The translations under genes and the position numbers were made by a program. 42,632 bases of DNA from Patescibacteria group bacterium UBA2135 (lineage in GTDB: Bacteria > Patescibacteriota > Minisyncoccia > Phycocordibacterales > UBA2135): contig DCXN01000016.1 of assembly GCA_002327685.1 (NCBI GenBank), positions 1-42,632 on the forward strand, in the 5' to 3' direction. The notes under the pieces are model-generated. The model was not told the DNA's origin. It ran no database searches and saw only the letters and a list, made by a program, of their open reading frames with translations. This document shows, piece after piece, positions 1-6,999 of the stretch. Position 1 is the stretch's first letter; every line of letters starts with the position of its first letter.

Positions 1-3000
1 TTAGCAAGAACACCCGTTGAACCTGCGACAGCGAGGGATGTGTATGGAGAGGTTGTGCCGATGCCGACGTTGCCCGTAGTATAATGAATAACTGAGCCAC
101 TTTGAGTCCAAAGTGCGTTATTACTACTACCGCCGACACATGTTCCATCTACAGCGAAACAACCAGCAGTTAAGTTAATTCCTTGTGTAAACGTAGACGT
201 TGCTGAATCCAAAAGATATGTTCCTGAGCCGACCATAAGATTGCTTCCGATTGAAAGATCTCCCAAAATTGTTGAAGTTGCAGTTGTTGAGTTAATCTTA
301 AGCACATTCGCCACCAATCCCCCACTAAATGTTGAAGTTGAGTTCGTGCCAGTAACATTGAGGAAGCCAGCAATTGTGGAGGTGGCGGTGGTGGAGGTGG
401 CGTGTATTCTTGGAGAAATTACATAACTCCAACCGGCAAGTGCGTCTGTTGTTATTCCTCCAACGAATGTGGATGTGCCGGTGTTTGTGCCGGTTATAGT
501 GCCAGCGAGCGTTAGCGAGCCGGCGGAATCAAACGTTGATGTCGCTGTACCGCCGAAGTACGCTGCGTCATGAACGGAAAGACGAGTAGTGGAAGCTTGA
601 TCTAATGTAGTAAGTCCTGTAACAGTAAGTGCGCCAGTATCAGTGATGCTTGTTGCGGAAAGGGCTCCGCCTGCAAAACTTCCGTCGCCGCCGCAGTTAA
701 TACACGCACTCCCTATTTCTATCGCGCCACCTATGTAAAGATTGTTCTCTATTGTTGATGTTCCTGTGCCGCCGACGTAAATACGACGTGCAACTCCAAG
801 TTGTTCCGCGGGAGTAGTTGTCCCGATTCCAAGCGCGGCTGTTATAGTCGATGTTGCGGTTGTTGATGTAGCGTTTAACGTCAAACCTGTAAGCGCGCCA
901 AAAAATGTTTGTGTACCGCCGATAGTAATATTACCGCTAAGCGAAATGTCAGTACCCGTGAGAGTCCCTGAAAGTGTGCCACCTGTAAGCGACAAATACC
1001 TTGACGCGGTAATATCATCTGGTATATGCGCGTCTGCGAGACCAGACACATTCCCGGCAAACGTCGTGTCGGTAATAGTAATACCACTAAGTTGGTCTAT
1101 CCTTTGCGAAAGCGCTACTTGTTGTTCTACAATCCGAATACCACCTGAACTTGATTCGCTTAATTTAAATATCTCTTTTCGTAGTTCATTTTCAACTGCA
1201 CTTAATTGATTTGTGATATCGCCCTGTGAGACTCCTCCTACGATACGTTCTACTGTTCGTTCAACTACCGTTTGCTCAATAGTAGGTGCTGTAACAGTAA
1301 GACCTTGTTGTTCTAAGCGAGCAATTTCTTGACGAAGAAGAGCAAGTTCATCAATTGGTTTTTCTATTACCACTTCTTTCTCTATGACTTTCTCTTTCGT
1401 TTTTTCAACCAATCTTTCAGTTGTTTCCTGTGTAAAGAACGTGAGTATAAATTCCCGTATATTATGCGCAATCTTATTTGCGCTTGTGTAAAATTGATAT
1501 CCAGAATATTGAACAGTACGAGAAATTTTTTCTGTAATAGGTATCATGCCTATTTCCAGCTGAAGTTCAGCTTCGAGCTGGTATTCTTGTTCTTCTGACG
1601 CAAGCGCCGCAAGCGATTTTTTTAATAATATTTCTTCGGACTTAGCAATAATCTTGTCTTCTCGTACATCAGACAATTGGGCAGGGAGTAAGTTTACAAT
1701 TTTCTCTTGCAAAGTTTCGTCGCGAGACTCGTCTCGCGACAAAGTTTTGCGGGGCAAGTCATTTGAGACACCTTCTGACTTCAAGGTCGAACCTTGAAGT
1801 TGAACAGGTGTTTCGGAATTATTACTATCGTCATAATTATCGTTTTTTATATTTCTTTCTATCGCCACTTTAGTGCTTGACATCCAGTGGTGCACGTTAT
1901 CTCTAAGCACGCGCGTCTTTTTTTGTACAGAGTTAATGGCGGTTTTTGTTTCTTTATAAAATTTATCGCTTATGGCAAGCAATGTTGAACCACCAGATTG
2001 AATCGCTCGTGTAATCTTTTCTTTGCTTTCTTTCAATGCAAGTTCCAAACTCTGTATGTAAGATGTCCAGAATTTGATGGCATCAGTAAAGGATGTCTTG
2101 GCGTCGGACATCCAAGTATTAGTAGAGATATATTCTTGATGTTTATCAGTTTGGGGTTGGTATTTTTGTTCTTCTGTCGCGAGTGATTTAAACGATACTC
2201 TTTTCGTTTTTTGTTGAACAACAAGCGACTGTGCATCTAACAAGTTTGAAACATTTTTTGTAAAAATATTTTGCAGTTTGTTTCTTGCTTCTTTTTCTGC
2301 TTTCCATGGAAGACTTTGCAGGGTCAGACTTTTTCCCGCCTGCCTCGTCGGCGTAGCCGTCTCCGTGGTTGTTCCGCTCTTCCCCAAGGTCTGACCTTGG
2401 GGAGTCTGTTGAACGAGTCTATCAAAAGCTGACAACGCAGAGAAGATTTTTTGATTAACAAAATGTGCCATCAAATCAAACTTGACTGATGCCGTACGCG
2501 TCATCTTATGTATCGGTAGTGGAGATGGCTGCTTTGCGCGACGTATTCTTTCCCCACTCTTTTTTCCATTTTCAACAAACAAACTCTGTGTTTGTGAGTA
2601 AAAACGGTTTATTTGTGTTTCAACTTTATCAAGGCTGTTTACAACAGTGTTAAATGTTAAGTTTAAAGAGTTTTTTAAAGAAATAGTACCATTCTTTATA
2701 TATGTATCCACACGAGAGACAGTGTGCACTTCAGTATCTTCGGTCTTTGTATCATTTGTATATACAATAGCGTTATCAAACGGTGCTTGTATCTTCAAGA
2801 CCGCATTACCAATAGATGCGGTAATTTTTTGTAATTTTTCCGTACTAAAACTGGACGCTAGATACCCTAATATTTTAATGGTTTTTTCTTTCTTTGGTAC
2901 ATCAAAGTCTTGCGAAGATGACGTTGGTGTAACTTCAGAAGCAAGGAAAATTTCTGTCGTTGAAGAATTACGCAAAAAGAATGCTCCTCCGCCGACAAAA

Positions 3001-3941
3001 ATGGTAATCAAAAATACCGCAGTTGCTGTTTTGAAAATTTGCATACCAAGCGGACTTGGTAAGGCAGGTAATAATTTTTTTCTTGGTACGACGGAACGAA
3101 GCGAAGGCAACTTTGGTGCACTAAAACGAGATGAGGATTTTTTAGTTGGTGGCACTTGCACCAATGGTGCTTGCTCCGAATGTAATGGACGAGATTTAGA
3201 TTGTGGTGGTGTCATTTGCGCCGAATCAAACTTGACTGACGCGTTTGATGGTGTCGCTTGTAAGATTTGACTTTGAGGGTTGAGTGGTTGTATTTTAACG
3301 CGAGGAGGTTGACTCGGTTGTTGTACGATTTCTTTTTTCTCAACCTTTGGTACATCAAAGCTTTGCGAAGGCGACCTTGGTATACTCGTCTCGTTTGTGT
3401 TCTGGTCGTGCACTGCCAAAGGCTTTGCCGACGGAGCGTGTGGAGCGTGTAGCGGAACAAAATCATTCTTTGGCGCACTTGCCTCGCTTATGCTCCGGTC
3501 TAGTGGGATGAAATCGATCTTTGGTCTGACGAAGTCAACTTTCACTTCTTTTTCTTCTTCTTTATCCTCGTCAACCGATAAAAGCATTTCATCCCAATTG
3601 TCAACCTGTGGATCTGTGAGGTTAGCTTTTGTGCTGACGAAGTCAGCCTCTTTAACTTGCTCGACAGACTCCCCTACTGTTTGAGTTTGTGGCGTACCAA
3701 TGATCTCGCCCTCGCGAGATATTTTTGTGATTTCTGCTGGCAATCCTTTTTGAGGTTTTGATTTGTTTTTATATTCTAAGAGAGAATCTTCAGTGATGAA
3801 CCAGGTCCTTCCAACGAGCTGACAATCCATTTTGCCAGCGCGACACAACTGACCAATATAATCACTTGTATAACCCACGAGCTCTCCTGCTCGCTTTGAC
3901 GAGATATATTTTTTTCCATTTGCAAAAAATTCTGGACCCAT
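1..3941 (-). CDS. Giant HTH-transmembrane-fibre protein (3' end beyond window)
   Basis: The frame is open from ATG at 3941 to the left edge (at least 1313 codons) with no stop, so the C-terminus lies outside the window. An in-frame TAA lies just upstream and no earlier ATG exists. Residues about 5-60 form an excisionase/MerR-like helix-turn-helix (YISSKRAGELVGYTSDYI, then a CRAGKMD turn and a WFITEDSLLEY end). Residues 60-295 are a charged, Pro/Ser-rich linker. One membrane segment lies at about 302-324 (FKTATAVFLITIFVGGG). Residues 330-950 are mostly helical and charged. From about 950 come repeats rich in ATSTI/TSTF, with VGIGTTSP-type motifs like those of phage tail-fibre and S74-type proteins. 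Known: CPR genomes encode very large surface proteins of this style. Inferred: a membrane-anchored surface fibre. What the cytoplasmic HTH does is unknown. The coding DNA carries several perfect hairpins. Confidence 0.85.
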   Translation of the reverse strand, partial: MGPEFFANGKKYISSKRAGELVGYTSDYIGQLCRAGKMDCQLVGRTWFITEDSLLEYKNKSKPQKGLPAEITKISREGEIIGTPQTQTVGESVEQVKEADFVSTKANLTDPQVDNWDEMLLSVDEDKEEEKEVKVDFVRPKIDFIPLDRSISEASAPKNDFVPLHAPHAPSAKPLAVHDQNTNETSIPRSPSQSFDVPKVEKKEIVQQPSQPPRVKIQPLNPQSQILQATPSNASVKFDSAQMTPPQSKSRPLHSEQAPLVQVPPTKKSSSRFSAPKLPSLRSVVPRKKLLPALPSPLGMQIFKTATAVFLITIFVGGGAFFLRNSSTTEIFLASEVTPTSSSQDFDVPKKEKTIKILGYLASSFSTEKLQKITASIGNAVLKIQAPFDNAIVYTNDTKTEDTEVHTVSRVDTYIKNGTISLKNSLNLTFNTVVNSLDKVETQINRFYSQTQSLFVENGKKSGERIRRAKQPSPLPIHKMTRTASVKFDLMAHFVNQKIFSALSAFDRLVQQTPQGQTLGKSGTTTETATPTRQAGKSLTLQSLPWKAEKEARNKLQNIFTKNVSNLLDAQSLVVQQKTKRVSFKSLATEEQKYQPQTDKHQEYISTNTWMSDAKTSFTDAIKFWTSYIQSLELALKESKEKITRAIQSGGSTLLAISDKFYKETKTAINSVQKKTRVLRDNVHHWMSSTKVAIERNIKNDNYDDSNNSETPVQLQGSTLKSEGVSNDLPRKTLSRDESRDETLQEKIVNLLPAQLSDVREDKIIAKSEEILLKKSLAALASEEQEYQLEAELQLEIGMIPITEKISRTVQYSGYQFYTSANKIAHNIREFILTFFTQETTERLVEKTKEKVIEKEVVIEKPIDELALLRQEIARLEQQGLTVTAPTIEQTVVERTVERIVGGVSQGDITNQLSAVENELRKEIFKLSESSSGGIRIVEQQVALSQRIDQLSGITITDTTFAGNVSGLADAHIPDDITASRYLSLTGGTLSGTLTGTDISLSGNITIGGTQTFFGALTGLTLNATSTTATSTITAALGIGTTTPAEQLGVARRIYVGGTGTSTIENNLYIGGAIEIGSACINCGGDGSFAGGALSATSITDTGALTVTGLTTLDQASTTRLSVHDAAYFGGTATSTFDSAGSLTLAGTITGTNTGTSTFVGGITTDALAGWSYVISPRIHATSTTATSTIAGFLNVTGTNSTSTFSGGLVANVLKINSTTATSTILGDLSIGSNLMVGSGTYLLDSATSTFTQGINLTAGCFAVDGTCVGGSSNNALWTQSGSVIHYTTGNVGIGTTSPYTSLAVAGSTGVLA
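1719..1740. repeat. Intragenic perfect hairpin, 10-bp arms
   Basis: GTCGCGAGAC and GTCTCGCGAC are separated by 2 bp inside the helical/linker part of the giant gene. It encodes a Ser-Arg-Asp-Glu repeat without breaking the frame. Confidence 0.8.
1779..1799. repeat. Intragenic perfect hairpin, 9-bp arms
   Basis: CTTCAAGGT and ACCTTGAAG are separated by 3 bp inside the giant gene. It shares an AAGGT-N3-ACCTT core with the hairpin at 2382-2402. Confidence 0.8.
2382..2402. repeat. Intragenic perfect hairpin, 9-bp arms
   Basis: CCCCAAGGT and ACCTTGGGG are separated by 3 bp inside the giant gene. It has the same AAGGT-N3-ACCTT core as 1779-1799. Confidence 0.8.
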
Positions 3942-4043
3942 TTTTTTCTGCTCGGACAAAATCCGACCATATCGGATAGACGAGTATTGTTACATTAATT
4001 ATATTGTACTTTTCTCGTTTTAACGAAGAATTTATAAGCTATC

Positions 4044-4052
4044 TGTGGATAA
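4044..4052 (-). promoter_or_regulatory. DnaA-box match
   Basis: TGTGGATAA is an exact complement of TTATCCACA. It abuts the palindrome at 4055-4068. It is a single box, so a replication-origin role is not established. Confidence 0.4.
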
Positions 4053-4262
4053 TTCTCGGCATGCCGAGTATCTGACATTTAACCTTTGACAATTGACATT
4101 TGACAAAAATTACACGAGACGGAATTTTTTTAAAAAATTAATTTTTCTGTTTTTGACGAGATGTAGAAAACGGAAAGTGGAGTATGGAATGTAGGCAGTC
4201 GAAAATTTGAAAGTTCGCCGTGATAAGATTTTAAAACAATTGTTGTTAACTTCTGTCATGGC

Positions 4263-4299
4263 AATAAAAAATTGGTGGACATCCAATGTGTGTCCACCA
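4263..4299 (-). terminator. Minus-strand intrinsic terminator
   Basis: Read on the minus strand, TGGTGGACA/TGTCCACCA form a 9-bp stem with a 9-nt loop followed by ATTTTTTATT. It lies downstream of the doubtful small ORF at 4406-4606 and upstream of the giant gene. Confidence 0.6.
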
Positions 4300-4337
4300 G
4301 TTTTACATAGTTTAAGGAGTTCGTTGATCGAGCGGAA

Positions 4338-4390
4338 TTGAAATCTAATTTCAATTCCACTCTAACTAAATATATCGGCTAACCGAGAAA
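4338..4390. repeat. Degenerate 53-bp direct repeat, copy 1
   Basis: It matches 4505-4557 with several mismatches. Both begin with the palindrome TTGAAAT-CTA-ATTTCAA and end with an ATCG-N6-CGAG palindrome. Read on the minus strand, this copy has stops where copy 2 is open, so copy 1 may be decayed. Confidence 0.75.
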
Positions 4391-4405
4391 AGGCCAACTC
4401 CAAAG

Positions 4406-4606
4406 TCAGTTAAAAATTATAAAATTGAAAGTAAAAATTATTGGGCACTTTATAAACTTAGTAACTTTACACCCACATCTCGCCTCAACGGAAAAAACTG
4501 ACTTATTGAAATCTAATTTCAATCCCACCATAACTAAAAATATCGGCTGAGCGAGAAATGCTGTCCCCACAATACCCACAAAAACGTCAAAAAAATACTT
4601 GTCCAT
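4406..4606 (-). CDS. Possible small hydrophobic protein (doubtful)
   Basis: A 66-aa minus-strand frame starts at ATG 4606 (MDKYFFDVFVGIVGTAFLA...), with a hydrophobic first half and three Cys in the second. In favour: a terminator-like hairpin lies about 110 bp downstream, and AT-rich -10-like sequence precedes the start. Against: it faces away from dnaB across an overlapping promoter region, has no Shine-Dalgarno, ends in low-complexity Phe/Ile/Asn, and part of it lies in a duplicated repeat. I do not recognise the family. Confidence 0.2.
   Translation of the reverse strand: MDKYFFDVFVGIVGTAFLAQPIFLVMVGLKLDFNKSVFSVEARCGCKVTKFIKCPIIFTFNFIIFN
4505..4557. repeat. Degenerate 53-bp direct repeat, copy 2
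   Basis: Partner of 4338-4390, with the same internal palindromes. It overlaps the weak minus-strand ORF at 4406-4606. Confidence 0.75.
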
Positions 4607-4619
4607 TATTTTTTTATGA

Positions 4620-4625
4620 TATAAT
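4620..4625 (+). promoter_or_regulatory. dnaB -10 element (leaderless start)
   Basis: A perfect TATAAT ends 6 nt before the dnaB ATG, so transcription should begin at or next to the start codon. A TTGTCC-like -35 lies about 15 bp upstream. Confidence 0.7.
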
Positions 4626-4631
4626 AGAGAC

Positions 4632-6014
4632 ATGAAAGGAAAAAGCACAACTACACATATAAAAGTACCGCCACAGAACATAGACGGAGAAAAAGCCTTG
4701 TTGGGCTCAATAATGTTAAGACCGGAAGTGATGTATGATGTTGCTGATCTCGCCTCAGCGAGTTCTTTTTATTCTGATAAGCACAGAATAATATTTCAGG
4801 CAATGCTTGAGATACATAACAGGCATGAACCTATTGATCTACTCTCTGTGTCATCTCGCCTTGCCGAGAAAAAACAACTTGAACAAATAGGTGGACGCAC
4901 TTATCTTTCTGAATTGGTCAGTCTTGTGCCTTCGGCGATTAATGCTCGAAACTATGCATCGATTATTCAAAAAAAGCATATATTGCGGTCGTTGATTGAA
5001 GCATCAGAGTTTATTGGCAATTTAGGATTTAACGAGGAAGATGAGGTTGAAGAAGTGTTAGACAAGGCAGAAAAAAAGATATTTAGCATTACAAATCTCA
5101 CTTCTGATCAGAAATTTCTTATTTTACGTGACGGTCTTGAAGAAGCATGGGAGCGGCTTGATAAATTGCACAAGGAGAAAGATAAAATCCGTGGTGTTAC
5201 CACAGGTTTTGCGGAACTTGATAATTTACTTGCGGGATTTCAAAAATCCGATTTGATTATTCTTGCCGCGCGTCCGTCTATGGGAAAAACAACGCTTGCT
5301 CTTGATATTGCCCGCAGAGCAGCTGGCGAACACGGAATTCCGGTTGGAATTTTTTCACTTGAAATGAGTTCACAACAACTTGTTGATCGAATGATTGCCG
5401 CCGAGTCACTTGTTGACGCATGGAAATTGCGCACAGGAAAATTAAAAACTGACGAAGACTTTACTAAAATTCGGGATTCACTGGATCGACTTTCACAAGC
5501 GCCGATTTACATTGACGACAACGCATCAAACACGATAATCCATATGCGTTCTGTCGCGCGTCGTTTGAAGCGCGAACACGACTTACAGCTTCTCGTGATT
5601 GATTATATGCAGCTTGTCCAAACAAGCAGAACATACGACTCAATGGTGCAACAAGTTACTGAAATTTCCCGTTCAATGAAATCGCTTGCCCGCGAACTTG
5701 ATATCCCGGTACTTGCTCTCTCGCAATTATCTCGCGCAGTTGAACAGCGAAGAGATCGCCCTCGCCTCTCTGACTTGAGAGATTCTGGCAGTATAGAACA
5801 GGATGCGGATGTTGTTATGTTTATTCATCGCAGTGATAAATATAAAGATGATGAAGAGAAAACAAATGTTACCGAAATAGATATAGCAAAACACAGAAAC
5901 GGCCCACTTGGTAAAGTCAAACTATATTTTGATGAACAACGCGGCACTTTCTTGAGCCTTGAAAAAAGTAATGTTGCGGGTGCAGGGGTTACGGCTGAGG
6001 AGTTGGAATTTTAA
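4632..6014 (+). CDS. dnaB: Replicative DNA helicase DnaB
   Basis: A 460-aa, full-length DnaB, the hexameric 5'-3' helicase that unwinds the fork and contacts primase. The N-terminal helical domain (about 10-115, GEKALLGSIMLRPEVM) is followed by a linker and a RecA-like ATPase. Visible are Walker A ARPSMGKT (213-220), the FSLEMSS motif, Walker B VIDYMQL (322-328), and the C-terminal DLRDSGSIEQDADVV and KHRNGP motifs. No intein is present. The start follows TATAAT by 6 nt, so a leaderless mRNA is predicted. It is monocistronic or transcribed with recR after a 240-bp palindromic spacer. Two CTCG-N6-CGAG palindromes lie in its first 80 codons. Confidence 0.97.
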   Translation: MKGKSTTTHIKVPPQNIDGEKALLGSIMLRPEVMYDVADLASASSFYSDKHRIIFQAMLEIHNRHEPIDLLSVSSRLAEKKQLEQIGGRTYLSELVSLVPSAINARNYASIIQKKHILRSLIEASEFIGNLGFNEEDEVEEVLDKAEKKIFSITNLTSDQKFLILRDGLEEAWERLDKLHKEKDKIRGVTTGFAELDNLLAGFQKSDLIILAARPSMGKTTLALDIARRAAGEHGIPVGIFSLEMSSQQLVDRMIAAESLVDAWKLRTGKLKTDEDFTKIRDSLDRLSQAPIYIDDNASNTIIHMRSVARRLKREHDLQLLVIDYMQLVQTSRTYDSMVQQVTEISRSMKSLARELDIPVLALSQLSRAVEQRRDRPRLSDLRDSGSIEQDADVVMFIHRSDKYKDDEEKTNVTEIDIAKHRNGPLGKVKLYFDEQRGTFLSLEKSNVAGAGVTAEELEF

Positions 6015-6061
6015 GAAAAATAAGGAGTTCTAGCATGGCGAGGACGACTATATTTTTCTTA

Positions 6062-6197
6062 ACCCCCACACCTTTTAAACCGTAGCTTTCGTTTTGCTGT
6101 TAAAAAAAGTACTCTGTACTAAAATAGCTCACGAAGTTGATTTTCCAAGTTATAGTAATATTCCTTCGCAAAACAACGGTTTGAAAGGTGTGGGGGT
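6062..6197. repeat. Long imperfect inverted repeat in the dnaB-recR spacer
   Basis: The left arm at 6062-6096 (ACCCCCACACCTTTT...) pairs with the right arm at 6168-6197 (...AAAGGTGTGGGGGT), about 26-30 bp with a 6-bp bulge and a loop of about 70 nt. It resembles a MITE-like element or a structured leader of recR. Confidence 0.7.
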
Positions 6198-6200
6198 GCT

Positions 6201-6254
6201 CAATGTTGTAGTAAAATTTACTCTGCATTGAGCTCGTAAATTTTAACAACATTG
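6201..6254. repeat. Second inverted repeat in the recR leader
   Basis: CAATGTTGT-AG-TAAAATTT (6201-6219) pairs with AAATTTTA-ACAACATTG (6238-6254). It ends 2 nt before the recR start codon, so the hairpin would occlude initiation. Confidence 0.7.
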
Positions 6255-6256
6255 GC

Positions 6257-6856
6257 ATGAACAGTATTGAAAAACTCACGGAACTTTTTTTGAAATTTCC
6301 TGGCGTTGGCATGAGACAAGCGCGACGCTTTGTGTATTTTCTTTTGAGTATGCCCTCTTCTTTTTTAAAGGAGCTAGCATCTTCACTCTTAAATCTTTCG
6401 CAAACAGTGAAGCAATGTCAATCGTGCTGGCGTTTTTTTGAAGAAAATACAGAAGAAAAAGTGTGCGCATTGTGTGCCAACACAGAAGACAAATCACTTC
6501 TTGTAATTGTTGAAAAAGATGTTGATCTTGAGAATATTAGGGCAGGAGGAGTTTTCAAGGGAGGATATTTTGTACTAGGCGGCCTCTTATCTCCCCTTTC
6601 ACAGAATTCTCTTGCGAGGATGCGAGAACTTTCCATTAGAATACAAAATGAAAAAATTCTACAAGAGATTATTATTGCGCTTGGCGCACACCCAAATGGC
6701 GACTATACGGCACAGCAATTAAAAAAAATACTTGTTCCTCACATTAAGGAACAAGATATCACTATTACAACACTTGGTAGAGGTCTGTCCACTGGCACAG
6801 AAATTGAATATTCTGATTCCGAAACAATAAAAAACGCACTTGAAAGTAGAAAATAG
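6257..6856 (+). CDS. recR: Recombination protein RecR
   Basis: 199 aa, the normal RecR length. RecR works with RecO and RecF to load RecA on gapped DNA. The N-terminal HhH (KFPGVGMRQARRFVYFLL) is followed by a C4 zinc finger (Cys54, 57, 70, 73) and a Toprim domain from about 80 (LLVIVEKDVDLENI, then GGYFVLGGLLSPL). The usual Walker-B-like GEATA stretch is NGDYTA here, a mild divergence. No obvious Shine-Dalgarno is visible, and a hairpin ends just upstream of the ATG. It converges on smc across a long palindrome that may end both transcripts. Confidence 0.93.
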   Translation: MNSIEKLTELFLKFPGVGMRQARRFVYFLLSMPSSFLKELASSLLNLSQTVKQCQSCWRFFEENTEEKVCALCANTEDKSLLVIVEKDVDLENIRAGGVFKGGYFVLGGLLSPLSQNSLARMRELSIRIQNEKILQEIIIALGAHPNGDYTAQQLKKILVPHIKEQDITITTLGRGLSTGTEIEYSDSETIKNALESRK

Positions 6857-6904
6857 GTGGGTAAATTTCTGCTGAATAGTCGCTGATTACAATACTGAAT
6901 CAAC

Positions 6905-6995
6905 GAAAGGAAGGATGTCAAAGCACGACTTTACTACTAAAATCTGCCATGGCAGATTTTAGTAGTAAAGAAAAATCAACATCCTGTGTCCTTTC
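6905..6995. terminator. 42-bp perfect palindrome with extra outer arms
   Basis: 6929-6970 is a perfect palindrome centred on TGCCA|TGGCA. Outside it, GAAAGGA-AGGATGT (6905-6918) pairs with ACATCCT-GTG-TCCTTTC (6979-6995). Lying between convergent recR and smc, it could end both transcripts, though neither side has a clean T-run, and it should form a cruciform. Confidence 0.75.
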
Positions 6996-6999
6996 ACTT

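Larger units (their letters stand above)
3942..4631. other. Palindrome-rich spacer between the giant gene and dnaB
   Basis: This 690-bp stretch has no confident gene. It holds a perfect DnaA-box match (TGTGGATAA, 4044-4052), an AT-rich run near 4125-4160, members of a CTCG-N6-CGAG palindrome family, a minus-strand terminator-like hairpin (4263-4299), two copies of a degenerate 53-bp repeat (4338-4390, 4505-4557), a weak minus-strand ORF (4406-4606) and the dnaB promoter. Confidence 0.7.
3705..4868. repeat. Cluster of CTCG-N6-CGAG palindromes
   Basis: Exact CTCG-N6-CGAG sites occur at 3705, 3890, 4055, 4749 and 4855. One-mismatch versions lie at about 4013 (CGAA end), 4374 and 4542 (ATCG start). 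They fall in the 5' end of the giant gene, the spacer and the 5' end of dnaB. I saw no other exact copy in the window by eye. Confidence 0.7.

Noticed and set aside
2647..3270. 207-aa + strand open frame
   Set aside because: It is antisense to the continuous giant gene, has no Shine-Dalgarno or family motifs, and uses the shadow of that gene's codons.
4000..4632. Replication origin upstream of dnaB
   Set aside because: Only one exact DnaA box and one AT-rich run are visible, with no dnaA or dnaN. The palindrome cluster is suggestive but not enough for an origin call.
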